NCBI GenBank assembly: GCA_009777845.1
Contig: WRLD01000010.1
Location: 1 to 64,000, forward strand
From: Defluviitaleaceae bacterium
GTDB lineage: Bacteria; Bacillota; Clostridia; Lachnospirales; WQUN01
Reading direction: 5' to 3'
Length of the DNA: 64,000 nt
The notes under the pieces were generated by a model. That model was not told the origin of the DNA. It saw only the letters and a program-made list of their open reading frames with translations, and ran no database searches. Shown in pieces: positions 45,901-49,428 of this stretch. How positions within the stretch are numbered: position 1 is the first letter of the stretch; the number at the start of each line of letters is the position of its first letter. Position numbers and translations under genes: made by a program.

Positions 45901-47157
45901 ACTGGAAAGATAACCCCACAAAGCATTAGACGGGTACGTAACGGTACTACCTGCTGTACGCCAGACGTTACCATTTTGGGGAGAAACCTCTGGTATGGAG
46001 TTATTACCTATTGACCTAAAGTTTGCACCAAAGGTAATGCTACGTAGTGCGGTTGTATTGAGAAACATAGCAGACATATTGTTAGTGTTTGTAATAGCTC
46101 TTGTGTCCCAGCCAGACAAGTCAAGGGTAATTAGTCCGCTTGCACCTTGAAACAGAGCAGACATATTCGTAACACGGCTAGTGTCCCAGCCCGATAAATC
46201 AAGCGAGGTTAGACCGCTTGCGTTGAAAAACATACCAATCATATCCGTAACACTGCTAGTGTCCCACCCCGACACATCAAGGTCGGTTAAGCCGCTTGCA
46301 TTTCTAAACATAGTGCCCATATTCGTAACACTGCTTGTGTCCCATTCCGACACATCAAGCGAGGTTAAGCCGCTTGCACCGTTAAACATACTAGCCATAT
46401 TCGTAACACTGCTTGTGTCCCATTCCGACACATCAAGCGAGGTTAAGCCGCTTGCACCGTTAAACATACTAGTCATATTCGTAACACTGCTTGTGTCCCA
46501 TTCCGACACATCAAGCGAGGTTAAGCCGCTTGCACCGTTAAACATACTAGCCATATTCGTAACACTGCTAGTGTCCCACCCCGACAAATCAAGCGAGGTT
46601 AAGCCGCTTGCACCGTAAAACAGATAGAGCATATTCGTAACACTGCTTGTGTCAAAAAGTTCTAAGCCCTCTATTTCTGTCACATTAGATAGGTCATCGA
46701 ACAGACTACGCAAGCTAGTCCCTGCCGTTACTGGCTCAGTGAAAACAATACGCGTGATGTTGTTACGGTGGGCGTTCCATGGGCTAGCTGTGGAGCTTTG
46801 GATATACCCCTCGCCGACCACTAGCTCGCCGCAGTCGTACAGCTGCCACGGCGCGCCCGCGCCTAGTGTGGCATGGTTGGGGAAGCTGTTGGTAGCCGTG
46901 ACGGCGTGCGTGGCGGCGTGCGAGCAGGTAAGAGCCGCGTGAGTGGCGGTGGGGTGGAGAGTGAGTAGCAGGAATGTGGTGAGAATGGCGAGGATTGCGT
47001 GGAGTGCGTGACTGTAGGCTGTGAGTGGGCGTTGGGTTTTGCTGTTGCTGGTAAGTAGCTTTTGGGTTCTGCTGTTGCTTGTAAGTAGCTTTTGGGTTCT
47101 GCTGTTGCCTGTAAGTAATTTGCCTGTGAGTAGTGCAGTTGCTTTTTGATTTTTCAT
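27901..47157 (-). CDS. Giant 6418-residue BspA/DUF285 repeat surface protein with Cys-rich linkers and FPATG anchor
   Basis: One uninterrupted frame. A long N-terminal region with 10-residue repeats (QKLLTSNSRT) leads into a hydrophobic signal segment ending ATHA near residue 75. Fourteen modules follow; each begins with a head of about 90 residues (CGELVVGGGYI, SPW, ITRIIFT, NVTEIEGL), then about 6-14 copies of a 26-residue BspA-type unit (LTSLDLSGWDTSSVTNM), then ITFGENF, GNGWRT, RDTAEQW and a cysteine-rich linker (FCPECDLYPCECC). Linkers lengthen toward the C-terminus, the last being hundreds of residues of CEKCEKEPCECCPECGQFPC-like repeats. The end has FPATG (6379-6383), a hydrophobic helix and RRWR, a sorting signal. 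BspA-type proteins bind host or other surface ligands; that role here is inferred. No sortase is in the window. GGGGGC lies before the ATG. Confidence 0.92.
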   Translation of the reverse strand: MKNQKATALLTGKLLTGNSRTQKLLTSNSRTQKLLTSNSKTQRPLTAYSHALHAILAILTTFLLLTLHPTATHAALTCSHAATHAVTATNSFPNHATLGAGAPWQLYDCGELVVGEGYIQSSTASPWNAHRNNITRIVFTEPVTAGTSLRSLFDDLSNVTEIEGLELFDTSSVTNMLYLFYGASGLTSLDLSGWDTSSVTNMASMFNGASGLTSLDVSEWDTSSVTNMTSMFNGASGLTSLDVSEWDTSSVTNMASMFNGASGLTSLDVSEWDTSSVTNMGTMFRNASGLTDLDVSGWDTSSVTDMIGMFFNASGLTSLDLSGWDTSRVTNMSALFQGASGLITLDLSGWDTRAITNTNNMSAMFLNTTALRSITFGANFRSIGNNSIPEVSPQNGNVWRTAGSTVTYPSNALWGYLSSIRATDEQWTWAAYFCEDCGIYPCECPEICDICEKYPCECPEICETCEKYPCECPEICETCGQYPCECCPICEQYPCECCFICEEYPCICPNPCPICGEVGIRATGNFPDHATLGTGAPWRLYDCGELVVGGGYVNNPIGGSPWFAHRDNITRIIFTEPVTAGDSLQYLFYNLSNVTEIEGLELFDTSRVRIMSDMFYNASDLTTLDVSEWDTSSVESMENMFYNASGLTSLDVSGWDTSSVTTMISMFYGASGLTSLDLSEWDTSRVTAMAGMFYNASGLTSLDVSEWDTGSVENMQYMFFGASGLTDLDLSKWDTRKVTNMREMFSNASGLTSLDLSGWDTSSVTSMTNMFFNASGLTSLDLSNWDTSSVTSMTSIFDGATALQSITFGEKFVAMGINSLPDVSAQDGNGWRTADNPDTLTSAQLWAYLTSTTRPTAEQWLWANAFCPECDLYPCECCEICEKYPCECCPYCEQYPCICPDPCPECGARFSVGGKFDVSDDGTTGGAEWWLYECGELVVGGGYIYHIGDFSPWYAHADNITRIIFTDTVTAGTNLGGLFGDLHNVTEIEGLELIDTSSVMYMVGIFASTSELTALDLSQWDTSNVRNMSAMFNGASGLASLDLSMWDTSRVTNMQAMFRNASGLTSLDVSDWDTSSVTDMARMFIGASGLTSLDLSEWDTSSVTDMTQMFEGAIELTALDLSEWDTGKVTNMSSMFYNASGLTDLDVSGWDTSSVTNMQYMFVNASGLTSLDVSEWDTSSVTSMISMFYGASGLTSLDLSEWNTSSVTDMSFMFYNASGLTSLDLSEWDTSSVTNMQSMFYNASGLTSLDLSGWDTSNVLSMASMFNGASGLTTLDLSGWDTKSIISGSAMLSMFTGTALRSITFGGNFITRGTPSMPTVSEENGGGWRTAGNPDTLNPAQLWTHHLTTARPTAEEWRWANDFCPECDQYPCICCETCEKYICICCPICEGYPCECLCPYCEAASTAHGRFADSEDGTGALWRLFSCGELVVGGGYISRTGTNPWSAHRNNITRIIFTEPVTAEGSIEQLFRTSATSIEGLELFDTSRVTNMTAAFVNAGGLTSLDLSGWDTSSVTNMLDMFQGASGLTSLDLSGWDTSSVTNMSSMFRDTSSLTALDLSGWDTSSVTNMSNMFSGTSSLTALDLSGWDTSKVTRMSELFANASSLETLDLSGWDTRGITSNNAMLGIFFGTTALRSITLGEHFIARDSGYLPEVSSDNGNGWRTSGKPETLSSAQLWTHLTTTRDTAEQWTWSAYFCDECGLYPCECCEICEKYICICCEICEKYPCECLCPECEAVGLLANGKLADHAELGAGAAWRLYSCGELVVGGGYINNTMGYSPWGGQSHRLTRIIFTAPVKAGTSLSDLFRNLVNVTEIEGLHLFDTSSVMYMNTMFRNASGITALDLSQWDTSSLVNTYGMFYEASGLTDLDVSGWDTSSVTYIQAMFVYASGLTALDLSQWDTSSVTDMASMFAEASGLTSLDLSAWDTSSVMNMSGMFDGASGLTSLDLSGWDTSSVTFMSNMFSNASGLTSLDLSGWDTSKVTTMRSMFYNASKLETLNLSGWDTRGITDNSNMNVMFFGTTELRSITFGANFITRGNNSIPTVSSQNGGAWRSASSTPYSSSTLWSYLGVPRDTDEQWTWAAYFCEQCGLYPCECCDICEKYPCICCPDCGLYPCECCPICGEVGIAATGKFPDHAELGEGAAWWLYECGEVVVGKGYINNTGNTTSPWYDHADDITRIIFTEPVTAGTSLLYLFRDLSNVTEIEGLDLIDTSRVTTMLAMFYDASGLTALDLSEWDTSNVTNMQSMFYNTSGLTALDLSKWDTSSVTNMSYMFSGASDLTALDVSEWNTSSVTRMDNMFQVASGLTALDLSKWDTSKVTNMQAMFYGASGLTSLYVSGWDTSNVTRMSQMFQTASGLTSLDVSQWDTSSVTTMLNMFLGASGLTSLDLSNWDTRSVASAGMSSMFYGTTALQSITFGEKFLATDNNSLPTVSPENGNGWRTLGNPDTLTSADLWAYLAAPRPTAERWTWAAEHCDVCELYPCQCCDICEKYPCECCPICGEIGIVATGKFPDHTELGEGAAWWLYECGEVVVGGGYVNNTVLASPWLSHRDNITSIIFTAPITAGTSLRYLFGSLSNVTEINGLDLIDTSRVTDMSYMFFVASGLTALDLSEWDISSVTNMQAMFYGAGGLTTLDLSGWDTSSVTDMAGMFSASGLTALDLSQWDTSSVTNMQNMFNNASGLTALDVSEWDTSSVTSMAQMFQGASGLTSLDLSKWDTSSVTAMFAMFSFASGLTALDLSGWDTSSVTNMSQMFRGASGLTALDVSKWDTSSVTNMFYMFNNTSGLTSLDLSEWDTSSVTNMQNMFNNASGLTALDVSEWDTSSVTHMDNMFNGASGLTALDLSEWNTSSVTDMSYMFYNASDLTSLDLSQWDTSSVARMDSMFYGASGLTDLDLSQWDTRSVTDMSYMFMNASGLTDLDLSKWNTSSVTYMGSMFSGARGLTSLDLSNWDTSSVASMNLMFFNATSLQSITFGEKFTTTGNNSLPTVSHENGNGWRTLGNPDTLQSESLWAYLATPRPTAERWTWAAEHCDVCELYPCECCPICGEIGIAASGKFADHDDLAGAQWHLFACGELVVGGGYINNSTFNSPWHDHRGDITRIIFTEPVTAGVHLRALFRDLSNVTEIEGLELIDTSGVTDMSGMFYSAIGLTAIDLSAWDTSKVTNMSFMFFNARGLTALDLSQWDTSSVTTMEQMFDGASELTALDVSTWDTSSVTNMSFMFGNTSKLTALDVSQWDTSRATNIGFMFRNASGLTSLDLSGWNTSRVTYMGNIFNGASELTSLDLSGWDTRTVTSTSNMSDMFNGTTKLHSITFGGNFRTIGINSILAVSEENGNGWRKSGSLDTLQSAALWTYLTTVRPTAEQWRWAVDFCPECGFDPCECCDVCEKYPCECCPICEKYPCECCPICGTVGIAANGKFPDHAELGTGAQWRLYECGELVVGGGYIYNTISVSSSPWNAHADDIKRIVFTEPVTAGTNLAFLFYNLSNVTEIEGLGFIDTSRVTNMARMFSGASGLTALDLSGFDTSSVTAMNDMFYNASGLATLDLSGWDTSRVTSMSSMFSGASGLTALDLSGWDTSSVTAMVSMFFNASGLTSLDLSQWDTSSVTDMYGMFSSARALRSITFGENFVAMGTNSIQNVSSANGNGWRTAGNLDTLQSADLWAYLATARDTAETWRWAVDFCPECDLFPCECCEVCEKYPCECCEICEKYPCECCPICGEVGIRANGKFPDSEDNIKGAEWRLFACGELVVGSGYINNTADTSPWNDHSRDITRIIFTDTVTAGTSLSRLFYNLDNVTEIEGLDLIDTSSVTNMANMFQGASRLTTFDLSQWDTSSVTNMSGMFWGARGLTALDLSGWDTSRVENLSNMFYNTSSGLTALDVSGWDTSSVTNMGGMFRGASGLTALDVSEWDTSSVTNMESMFRGASGLTALDVSQWNTSSVTTMSYMLYNTSGLTSLDVLGWDTSRVTNMANMFNGASGLTALDLSAWDTSSAMSMTNMFSSTAALRSITFGENFVAMGTSSIPDVSEENGNGWRTEGKPDTLQSAALWSYLTTTRDTAELWRWAVDFCPECGFYTCECCEVCEKYPCECPCEVCEQFPCECPCEVCDQFPCVCCEICEKYPCECPCEVCDQFPCVCCEICEKYPCECPCEVCDLFPCVCCEICEKYPCECPCEVCELFPCVCCEICEKYPCECPCEVCELFPCECCPICGTVGIAANGKFSDHATLGTGAEWWLYECGELVVDGGYIHTTANASTSPWNAHRDNITRIIFTEPLTAGTHLRNLFYNLSNVTEIEGLDLFDTSRVTSMNSMFYGASGLTSLDLSEWDTSSVENMRSMFSAASGLTSLDLSQWDTSSVTDMYGMFLYASGLTSLDLSEWDTVSVENMQGMFSSASGLTALDLSGWNTSSVTNMRDMFNSASGLTALDVSGWDTSNVENMQGMFSSARALRSITFGEKFKSVGTNSLPAVSVGNGNGWRTAGNPNTLTSAELWDYLRTARDTAETWRWAVDFCPECDLFPCECCDICEKYPCECCPICEKFPCECPCDICDQFPCECCPTCEKYPCECPCDDCGLFPCICCPICGTQGIAASGKLADSEDDLTGAEWRLYDCGELVVGSGYINNTVNISPWHDHADNITRIAFTAPVTAGHSLAALFHSLSNVTEIDGLGLIDTSGVTSMQDMFNGASGLTALDLSEWDTSSVTNMTRLFNNASGLESLDVSQWDTSSVASMFYLFRGASGLTALDVSQWNTSSVSDMSGVFYGASGLTALDVSKWNTSNVRNMSELFRDASGLTALDLSGWGTGMVTNMSHMFDGASGLTDLDVSQWNTNSARNMSYMFSGASDITALDIADWDTRNVTNTRSMFRGASGLTSLDLSKWDMGDNWYMENMFDGASGLTSLDLSSWEISSLANLSYMFYNASGLTSLDLSGWDTRNISDSYMSEMFGGTTALRSITFGRYFRSKDDNSLPAVSAENGNGWRLVGSTSLRQSGDLWTYLRGNRTADEVWRWAADFCAVCDLYSCECCEDCEKYPCECPCEDCGLFPCECCDECGEYPCICPCEKCGEYPCECPTVCEKCEKDPCECCDECGQFPCECPTLCEKCELDPCECCPECEQFPCECPTVCEQCEKEPCECCPICEKFPCECPTVCEKCEKEPCECCTICEEYPCICPKDTCPYCGERRVTFGKFADSEDDITGAQWWLYDCGKLVVGGGYINNTASNSPWNAHSGNITRIAFTARITAGTSLRNLFRDLSNVTEIEGLGLLDTSNVTNMYGMFGDASGLTALDLSGFDTSKVTDMSVMFMRMSGLRTLDVSSFDTSNVTNMNSMFSNASGLTALDVSSFDTSSVTDMTAMFSNMSGLTALDVSGFDTSAVTRTQSMFNGTSSLTALDLSGWDTSKVTNMLNMFNGASGLTTLDLSSFDTRAVTNMVAIFSGTTALRSITFGENFTTIDSNSIPSVSSANGNGWRTAGSPTLTSAELWAYLTTARDTAEQWTWANSLCPECEKYPCECPTVCEKCEQEPCECCPICEQFPCECPTICEKCKLDPCECCPICEQYPCKCPCQDCGQFPCECPDPSCGNCEKDPCECCPECGQFPCECPTVCEQCEKEPCECCTICEQFPCICPKDTCPYCGEQLAIYGKFADHAELGTGAEWRLYDCGELVVGGGYIYNAATASSSPWNDHRGDITRIAFTARITAGTSLGRLFYNLSNVTEIEGLGLIDTSAVTEMFRVFNGASRVTSLDVSTWDTSSVTNMQGMFSGASGLTSLDLSQWDTSSVTNMAAMFFNTGGLISLDVSTWDTSDVTNMSEMFRSASGLTALDVSQWDTRSVTNMSYMFYNASGLTSLDVSDWDTSNVTNMYGMFADASGLTALDLSGFDTSNVTDMSVMFLRMSGLRTLDVSSFDTRKVTNMNSMFSNASGLTVLDVSGFDTSAVTDMTAMFNNMGGLTALDVSGFDTSASTRMQSMFAGLSGITALDLSGFDTSKVTSMLNMFNGSRGLISLDLSSFDTRAVTTMTGIFSGTTALRSITFGENFVTIDSGSIPAVSSANGNGWSTAGSPTLQSAELWAYLTTARDTAEQWTWANDFCEVCEVYPCICEPCEKCEKEPCECCDVCGEYPCECPTVCEKCEKEPCECCPECEQFPCECPTVCEKCEKEPCECCDECGQFPCECPTVCEKCEKDPCECCDECGQFPCECPTVCEQCEKEPCECCPECGQFPCECPTVCEKCEQDPCECCDECGQFPCECPCQDCGRFPCECPEPCENCGKAPCECCPECGQFPCECPTVCEKCEQEPCECCPECGQFPCECPCQDCGQFPCECPEPCEDCGKAPCECCPECGQFPCECPTICEKCEQDPCECCRICGRYPCDEETCFPATGVADKTALNALMLMFLGGAIAAWGYLIKRRWRAFAR
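28009..28023 (-). other. FPATG sortase sorting motif
   Basis: Codes for FPATG, followed by a hydrophobic stretch (ALNALMLMFLGGAIAAWGYL) and a basic tail. Phe replaces the usual Leu of LPXTG; variants with Phe occur in some Gram-positive wall proteins, so a dedicated sortase class is possible. Confidence 0.75.
28020..28880 (-). repeat. C-terminal cysteine-rich tandem repeat region
   Basis: Around 23-25-residue units of the form C-x2-C-x4-PCECC-x2-C-x4-PCEC, with alternating CPTVCEKCEK and CPCQDCGQFP versions. Copies are nearly identical at DNA level. Because of the biased sequence several other frames stay open here; these have no supporting signals. Confidence 0.85.
30240..30645 (-). repeat. 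Cys-rich linker between modules 13 and 14
   Basis: Encodes repeated CEKCEQEPCECCPICEQFPC-like units and CPCQDCGQFPCECP; same plan as the C-terminal region but shorter. Confidence 0.75.
31600..32095 (-). repeat. Cys-rich linker between modules 12 and 13
   Basis: About 165 residues of CxxC...PCEC units, opening with CAVCDLYSCECC and closing in CPYCGERR just before the next module head. Confidence 0.75.
34510..34925 (-). repeat. Cys-rich linker between modules 10 and 11 with 69-bp repeats
   Basis: At least four near-identical 69-bp units encode CEICEKYPCECPCEVCDQFP followed by CVC. Adjacent units differ in a few bases (Asp/Glu and Gln/Leu changes), pointing to recent tandem amplification. Confidence 0.8.
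47041..47130 (-). repeat. Three 30-bp tandem repeats in the signal-peptide N-region
   Basis: Units at 47041, 47071 and 47101 encode QKLLTSNSRT-like decapeptides before the hydrophobic core of the giant protein. The first two copies differ by one base. The N-region of the signal peptide is thus variable in length. Confidence 0.8.
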
Positions 47158-47245
47158 TTTTGTTGCCCCCTGTGGTTTATTTGGTTTTGGTGTATGTTGT
47201 AGGGTTTTTTATTGACCCTGTGGTTTATTGGTTTGTAGGTTTTTC

Positions 47246-47280
47246 GTAGGGGACGGATTTATCCGTCCCGAGGCTTGCAC
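47246..47280. repeat. Half copy of MITE-like repeat A upstream of the giant gene
   Basis: Only one terminal palindrome with the adjoining CGAGGCTTGCACG is present, 90 bp upstream of the giant gene's start. The remaining part of 47158-47428 is AT-rich and holds no gene; it should contain the giant gene's promoter, which could not be located with confidence. Confidence 0.6.
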
Positions 47281-47428
47281 GCTTTGATTGTTTTGGTGGT
47301 TTAGCAGGTTGTTAATATTGGTGTAGATTTTACTGTACGTAGATTTTAACCGTTTGTGCGTGAAAATGCAAATAAATAGAGTGGTTGGCTAGGTAATAAA
47401 ATTAGGTAATAAAATAAGACAATAAAAT

Positions 47429-47465
47429 AAGCCAACCGCCAGAAATTGGGTTTGGTGGTTGGCTT
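47429..47465 (-). terminator. Terminator of the Rpn operon
   Basis: A 13-bp stem (AAGCCAACCGCCA at 47429-47441, TGGTGGTTGGCTT at 47453-47465, one G-T pair) lies 26 bp after the tail ORF on the minus strand and is followed by a T-rich run (TTATTTTATTG). Several AATAAAAT repeats lie just beyond. Confidence 0.65.
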
Positions 47466-47490
47466 GTTTGTTGGTGGTCGCCTAGGTGGG

Positions 47491-47859
47491 TTACGAGCCT
47501 TGGTTTTTGGTTAGCATGGCGAGCTGTTGCGTTAGTATTTTGATTTTCTTGTCCTTTTCTGCAATGGCATTGTTCTTTTCTGCAATGGCAATGTCATTTT
47601 CCGCAATGGCGGCTTCCATTTGTTCTAGCTTACGCGCCTTGATATTAGCAATAACTACATCGTCCTGCCACCGTAAGTAGTCTAGCCGTGCGAGTATATC
47701 CTCGCACAATCCCGCTGACGTAGCAGTACCCATGTTACGTTCCGCCTGTCCTAGCTTGCGAGCCTTGATATTAGCAATAACTACATCGTCCTGCCACCGT
47801 AGGTAGTCCAACTCTGCGAGCCTATCCTCGCACAATCTCGCTGACGTAGCAGTAACCAT
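47491..47859 (-). CDS. Free-standing duplicated Rpn C-terminal tail (RpnS-like)
   Basis: A 122-residue ORF beginning MVTATSARLCED. It contains two copies of the segment LDYLRWQDDVVIANIKARK found once in the upstream Rpn nuclease, then a helical simple repeat (AIAEKNNAIAEKDK) and the same kind of ending (LAMLTKNQGS against LAMFTQRQGD). It starts one base after the Rpn stop codon, in another frame, with only GGGGG upstream. It lacks any nuclease residue. It may be a second intragenic-type antitoxin, or a relic of tail exchange. Published work on Rpn proteins shows that small C-terminal products inhibit the full-length toxin; application here is inference. Confidence 0.65.
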   Translation of the reverse strand: MVTATSARLCEDRLAELDYLRWQDDVVIANIKARKLGQAERNMGTATSAGLCEDILARLDYLRWQDDVVIANIKARKLEQMEAAIAENDIAIAEKNNAIAEKDKKIKILTQQLAMLTKNQGS

Positions 47860-47860
47860 G

Positions 47861-48187
47861 CTAATCCCCCTGCCTTTGTGTAAACATGGCGAGCTGTCGT
47901 CTGAGCCATTCGTTTTCGGCGGCTTTTTCCGCAAGGGCAACGGCTTGGTCTGCAATAACATTGTCCTTGCCTGCAAGGGCATTGTCTTTGTATGCAATAA
48001 CATTGTCCTTGTCTACAAGGGCGGCTTCTGCCGTTTCTGCTCTGCGTTCCGCTATTTCTGCCCTACGCCTATCTTCTTCCGCCTTACGTGCTTTAATATT
48101 AGCAATAACCACATCGTCCTGCCATCGTAGGTAGTCCAGCCGTGCAATTTTATCCTCACTCAATCTCGCTAACGTAGAAACGACCAT
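47861..48187 (-). CDS. Probable internal small protein RpnS (in-frame C-terminal product)
   Basis: An ATG at 48187 inside the Rpn gene (codon 227) is preceded at eight bases by GGAGG in AAAAGGAGGAGATT, a far stronger site than expected by chance inside a coding region. Translation from it gives a 108-residue helical protein (MVVSTLARLSEDKIARLDYL...) sharing the Rpn stop. Rpn genes elsewhere encode such a small inhibitor of the nuclease; this site fits that arrangement. Confidence 0.6.
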   Translation of the reverse strand: MVVSTLARLSEDKIARLDYLRWQDDVVIANIKARKAEEDRRRAEIAERRAETAEAALVDKDNVIAYKDNALAGKDNVIADQAVALAEKAAENEWLRRQLAMFTQRQGD

Positions 48188-48865
48188 ACTAATCTCCTCC
48201 TTTTCCTCACAAATATCCCGAATTATTCCCTTATCCTTAATATCCTTTTCCGTGATAACAGCAAGCCACTTAGCAAGCATACTGTCCAAGGTTTCGCCCT
48301 TGCTTATGCCGTCTGTTTCGTTAATCGCACGCACAAACGCCTTCATATCAATATAGTGTAGCTCCAACGCATCAGAAAACACGGTACTATCGTCAATATC
48401 CATAATTTTACAGCACTTGTGGATTTTTCCGCTCTCTACACTATCCAACGAGCCATTCGCAAACGTCACGCAAATCACAGGCGGCTGCTTGGAATACAGC
48501 TCGCCGCCTTTTAGCTTCTCGCCATACGTCCTAGCCCACGAGCGAATCGTCTTATATTTTATTTCCTCAAGGCCGTACAAGTGCATTTCAATCAAAATAA
48601 TTGTGCCGTCCTCGAGCTGTGCCTTTATATCTAGTATAGACAGCTTATCCTCCTTTGATTGCTTTTCCAAGAAAGGATTCATAACCGTCAACGATTTTAT
48701 AACCCTCGGTAGCTTCTTGCTCTCAAATATCGCATTAAGCAGAGAAATCAAAAATATATCCTCGCCCTCGCCGAATATCCTCTTAAAGGCGTAATCCACC
48801 CGCAAATCCATAAGCTCCGAAAAGTCAATATCCGCGACATTAAAGCTCTGTTTAGTATTGTCCAT
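47861..48865 (-). CDS. Rpn-family PD-(D/E)XK nuclease / putative transposase
   Basis: 334 residues. The N-terminal catalytic region has DYAFKRIFG near residue 29, then LDIKAQLEDGTIILIEMH near residue 80, the Asp and Glu of the PD-(D/E)XK fold; the usual Gln after Glu-x is His here. The middle (about 100-215) is the helical domain of the family (older name PDDEXK_2 transposase). The tail after residue 226 is a coiled, repetitive helix. Rpn proteins promote recombination and some act in phage defence as DNA-degrading toxins. The ATG at 48865 follows a purine-rich GGGGGCGGCAAGG leader. Downstream lies a separate tail copy. Confidence 0.85.
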   Translation of the reverse strand: MDNTKQSFNVADIDFSELMDLRVDYAFKRIFGEGEDIFLISLLNAIFESKKLPRVIKSLTVMNPFLEKQSKEDKLSILDIKAQLEDGTIILIEMHLYGLEEIKYKTIRSWARTYGEKLKGGELYSKQPPVICVTFANGSLDSVESGKIHKCCKIMDIDDSTVFSDALELHYIDMKAFVRAINETDGISKGETLDSMLAKWLAVITEKDIKDKGIIRDICEEKEEISMVVSTLARLSEDKIARLDYLRWQDDVVIANIKARKAEEDRRRAEIAERRAETAEAALVDKDNVIAYKDNALAGKDNVIADQAVALAEKAAENEWLRRQLAMFTQRQGD

Positions 48866-48972
48866 TTTGCCTTGCCGCCCCCTTGCTATTTACCTCTTAT
48901 ATTTGTCACAAAAAGTCTACCACAAACCCAAAAAAAAAGATATACTAAGAAAAAAATACTGGAGATGAACCC

Positions 48973-49428
48973 GTGAATAAAACCCTAAAACTAGCAATAA
49001 CAAACGACCACGCGTCGGTAGATTTAAAAAACACGCTTCTATCCCACTTAAAGGAAAAGGGCGTTTCTGTGGCCGATATAGGCTCAAACGGCGAAAAAGC
49101 CGATTACCCCGAATATGCCTTTTCGGCGGCAAATGCGGTCATCGCAGGCGAGTACGACTTAGCCGTGCTGTTGTGCGGTACTGGCGCAGGCATGTGCATT
49201 GCGGCTAACAAGGTACGCGGAATACGCGCGGTGGTTTGTTCCGAGCCGTACACGGCGCGGCTTTGCCGCGAGCATAATAACGCGCAAATAATCTGTATCG
49301 GCTCGCGTGTCGTGGGCATTGAAATGGCAAAAATGATTGTGGACTGCTTTCTCGAAGCCAAATTCGAGGGCGGACGGCACGAAAGCCGCGTTAATCTGAT
49401 TGTTGATTATGAAAATGCTCCACAGTAA
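48973..49428 (+). CDS. rpiB: Ribose-5-phosphate isomerase B
   Basis: A 151-residue RpiB/LacAB-family isomerase of the pentose phosphate pathway, interconverting ribose 5-phosphate and ribulose 5-phosphate. Diagnostic motifs are [11 protein letters not shown] (phosphate-binding His/Asp), DYPEYA, and [15 protein letters not shown] with the catalytic Cys68; [15 protein letters not shown] follows. The start is GTG with GGAGATG upstream. It overlaps the fused ECF ATPase gene by about 20 bases, so the two are translationally linked although their functions are unrelated. Allose-phosphate isomerase activity is possible in this family. Confidence 0.93.
   Translation: MNKTLKLAITNDHASVDLKNTLLSHLKEKGVSVADIGSNGEKADYPEYAFSAANAVIAGEYDLAVLLCGTGAGMCIAANKVRGIRAVVCSEPYTARLCREHNNAQIICIGSRVVGIEMAKMIVDCFLEAKFEGGRHESRVNLIVDYENAPQ

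Larger units (their letters stand above)
28890..46800 (-). repeat. 78-bp DUF285 repeats arranged in 14 modules
   Basis: The repeat unit is 78 bp (26 residues). Module heads with the GELVV-type signature lie near 46825, 45520, 44345, 42865, 41860, 40690, 39550, 37920, 36825, 35895, 34415, 33295, 31515 and 30155. Sequence similarity between neighbouring units and between modules is high enough to suggest continuing homogenisation. Confidence 0.85.

Noticed and set aside
29663..46942. Many plus-strand frames with LVSHxDxSxxVKPLAPLN-type repeats
   Set aside because: These are the antisense reading of the 78-bp DUF285 units and end at every module boundary.
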